From NCBI GenBank assembly GCA_948099385.1, contig CANUEZ040000108.1, forward strand, positions 1,126,001-1,190,000: a stretch of DNA of 64,000 nt, written 5' to 3'. Positions 62,713 to 64,000 of the stretch are shown here, piece after piece. The translations under genes were made by a program, and so were the position numbers. This stretch comes from Fasciola hepatica. Lineage: Eukaryota > Platyhelminthes > Trematoda > Plagiorchiida > Fasciolidae. A model generated the notes under the pieces. The model was not told the DNA's origin. It searched no databases and saw only the letters and a list, made by a program, of their open reading frames with translations. How positions within the stretch are numbered: the stretch's first letter is position 1; every line of letters starts with the position of its first letter.

Positions 62713-64000
62713 TGTTTGTCGGAATGACATTTTTGGGATAACGAGGCACAACAGTTCGACAGACAGACAAACCGCACAGCTTTCGCACCAATGACTTCTA
62801 TTCTCAACCATGTCCCTCAATGTTTCTAACCAAAAACAGTCCTCGTCCCTGGGACCCCAACCAGGGAGGCGGGATTCGCCAACCAGTCCAATGCAGATGC
62901 TTCCTTCCTTATATCTCCACGCTAAACCACGACCTGACCACCTCGCCACTTCTTCCAGTCTTCTCCAGTACCTGCGAATATAGCGCGGAATGGCAGACGA
63001 TGGATAGATGTTCTTAAAACATGGTCGAGCCACCGGAAACCGCTTAGAGTGACCACTTCGTTCAGAGGACGGATATCCGTGCTTAACACACAGCGGCGCG
63101 TCTCGCAATTGCTCACTCGATGTTCCCACCAGACAAAAGCTCAAGCTTCGAAGATATCGGTTGTCAAACACAAAAAGACGCCGAGCATCCTTTAACGTGA
63201 ACTGGTCAGATCTCGCGATCGTAGGGTAAAATACTAGGAACCGCGCTGACGCAGACCCGTACCTAAAAGAGAGCCGGATGTCACGGTGATACCACAAGTG
63301 TCGCAGGTATGCGGAAACCACTCTAGCTCTCGCTGTTCGTGAACTGATCTCCTCCCCAGCACTCCCTCCAGCTGGTGTCAAGCTCCCAAGGCACTTTAAG
63401 TTTTCGATTAACTCAAGCTGATAGCCATAAATGGTGAGTGCAGGCACAGACTCCTGCCAATCTTGCAAAAGAACTTTGAACTTAGAATACATAAGCTGCA
63501 TCCCATACCGGGATATCTCAGTAGCCAACTGGTCAAAAGTGTGTTGTATTGTTCATGAGTTATCACCCAACAAGGCGATATCATCGTTACATACGAAGTC
63601 AAAAACTCTGACCACTGGAGTAGTTCAACTCCACCGTTTGGAAGACCAGAGGAAGCATTCCGCAGAATATCCTCTGTGTCAAAACTGAGAGGAATGGGGA
63701 TCTAGGTTAACCTTATCTTACTCCACTGAGGACGAAAAAGGTGGTTAAAGCCAGCCAAAGGCCTTAACCCGACCTGAGGTGTGAGGACAAATCTCTTTCA
63801 GGATTGATACATACTCCCCAGGTACTTCATTTCTTGATAAGTAATTCCATGGTGCAGTCCTATCGACAAAATCGAAGGCCGCGCGAATGTCTAGGATCAC
63901 GTTCCTTGTTGGTCCTTGGAAAATGTGATGGTGCTCTAGCAGCTGTCGGAGGGTGAAGACTTGGTCGATACATCCAGGACCAGCGCGAAACCCGATTTGC
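62713..64000 (-). pseudogene. LINE family A copy 2, running off the window
   Basis: The minus strand encodes KVLLQDWQESVPALTIYG, SLTPAGGSAGEEISS, LRHLWYHRDIRLSFR, DARRLFVFDNRYLRS, EEVARWSGRG and WGPRDEDCFWLETLRDM in one uninterrupted frame (62707-63528). Upstream, the RT active-site box reads CNDDIALLGD near 63575, so the residue before Asp-Asp is changed. Farther up, the DNA matches 33490-34180 of copy 1 without the SINE. The rest of the RT and the endonuclease lie beyond the window. A T-rich run at 62664-62683 may be the element's A-rich tail on the minus strand. Confidence 0.87.

Overview
The window looks like nuclear DNA of a flatworm, most likely a trematode. It is AT-rich, almost empty of long ORFs, and has introns of 6 to 16 kb and long (AT)n tracts. 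Its mobile-element set (degenerate APE-type LINEs, a Penelope-like element, a Ty3/Gypsy pol remnant, tRNA-derived SINEs) is the kind seen in that group. The assignment rests on recognising element families by eye. No rRNA operon, CRISPR array, bacterial operon or intact functional tRNA gene was seen.

Region 1 (about 1-43600, + strand) is mostly one gene. Five long-range exons plus one short exon can be joined in frame with GT/AG borders into a TLC-domain membrane protein, closest to the TLCD4/TMEM56 type. The exons lie at 153-325, 12246-12335, about 12423-12456, 19024-19118, 27289-27362 and 43212-43581. The residues EWNSR..ST.H, the His-His pair, a STPF.NLRWFL-type motif and an LDVLNVLW-type last helix appear in the order and spacing known for the family. 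The phase arithmetic requires one further micro-exon inside intron 3.

The introns hold old, mostly unrecognisable sequence. They include a MITE-like inverted repeat (25836-26053), a foldback (18670-18770), degenerate GTT- and GTA-type tracts, and AT microsatellites. Intron 5 (27363-43211) is the dense mobile-element zone. It contains a minus-strand Penelope-like element broken by a decayed tandem array (about 30020-32150), LINE family A (about 32577-35850, with a SINE inserted and an 11-bp target duplication), and LINE family B (about 38404-40430).

Region 2 (about 43600-54400) is accessory. It holds a minus-strand Ty3/Gypsy pol remnant (about 45900-47330), a SINE with a 15-bp target duplication (49121-49339), a second LINE B tail (about 50740-51510, minus), and a plus-strand LINE C that has lost its RT core (about 51848-53610). 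A different tRNA-like SINE follows at about 54016-54300.

Region 3 (54528-56705, minus strand) is a single uninterrupted 725-codon ORF. It is almost certainly a real protein gene, but I do not recognise it. Beyond it, 56706-62400 is largely featureless apart from a 5'-truncated SINE (58800-58945) and one weak candidate exon (59934-60043). The window ends in a second LINE A copy (62713-64000, minus). The first 760 bp or so of that copy are about 96% identical to the first LINE A copy, after which the match falls sharply.
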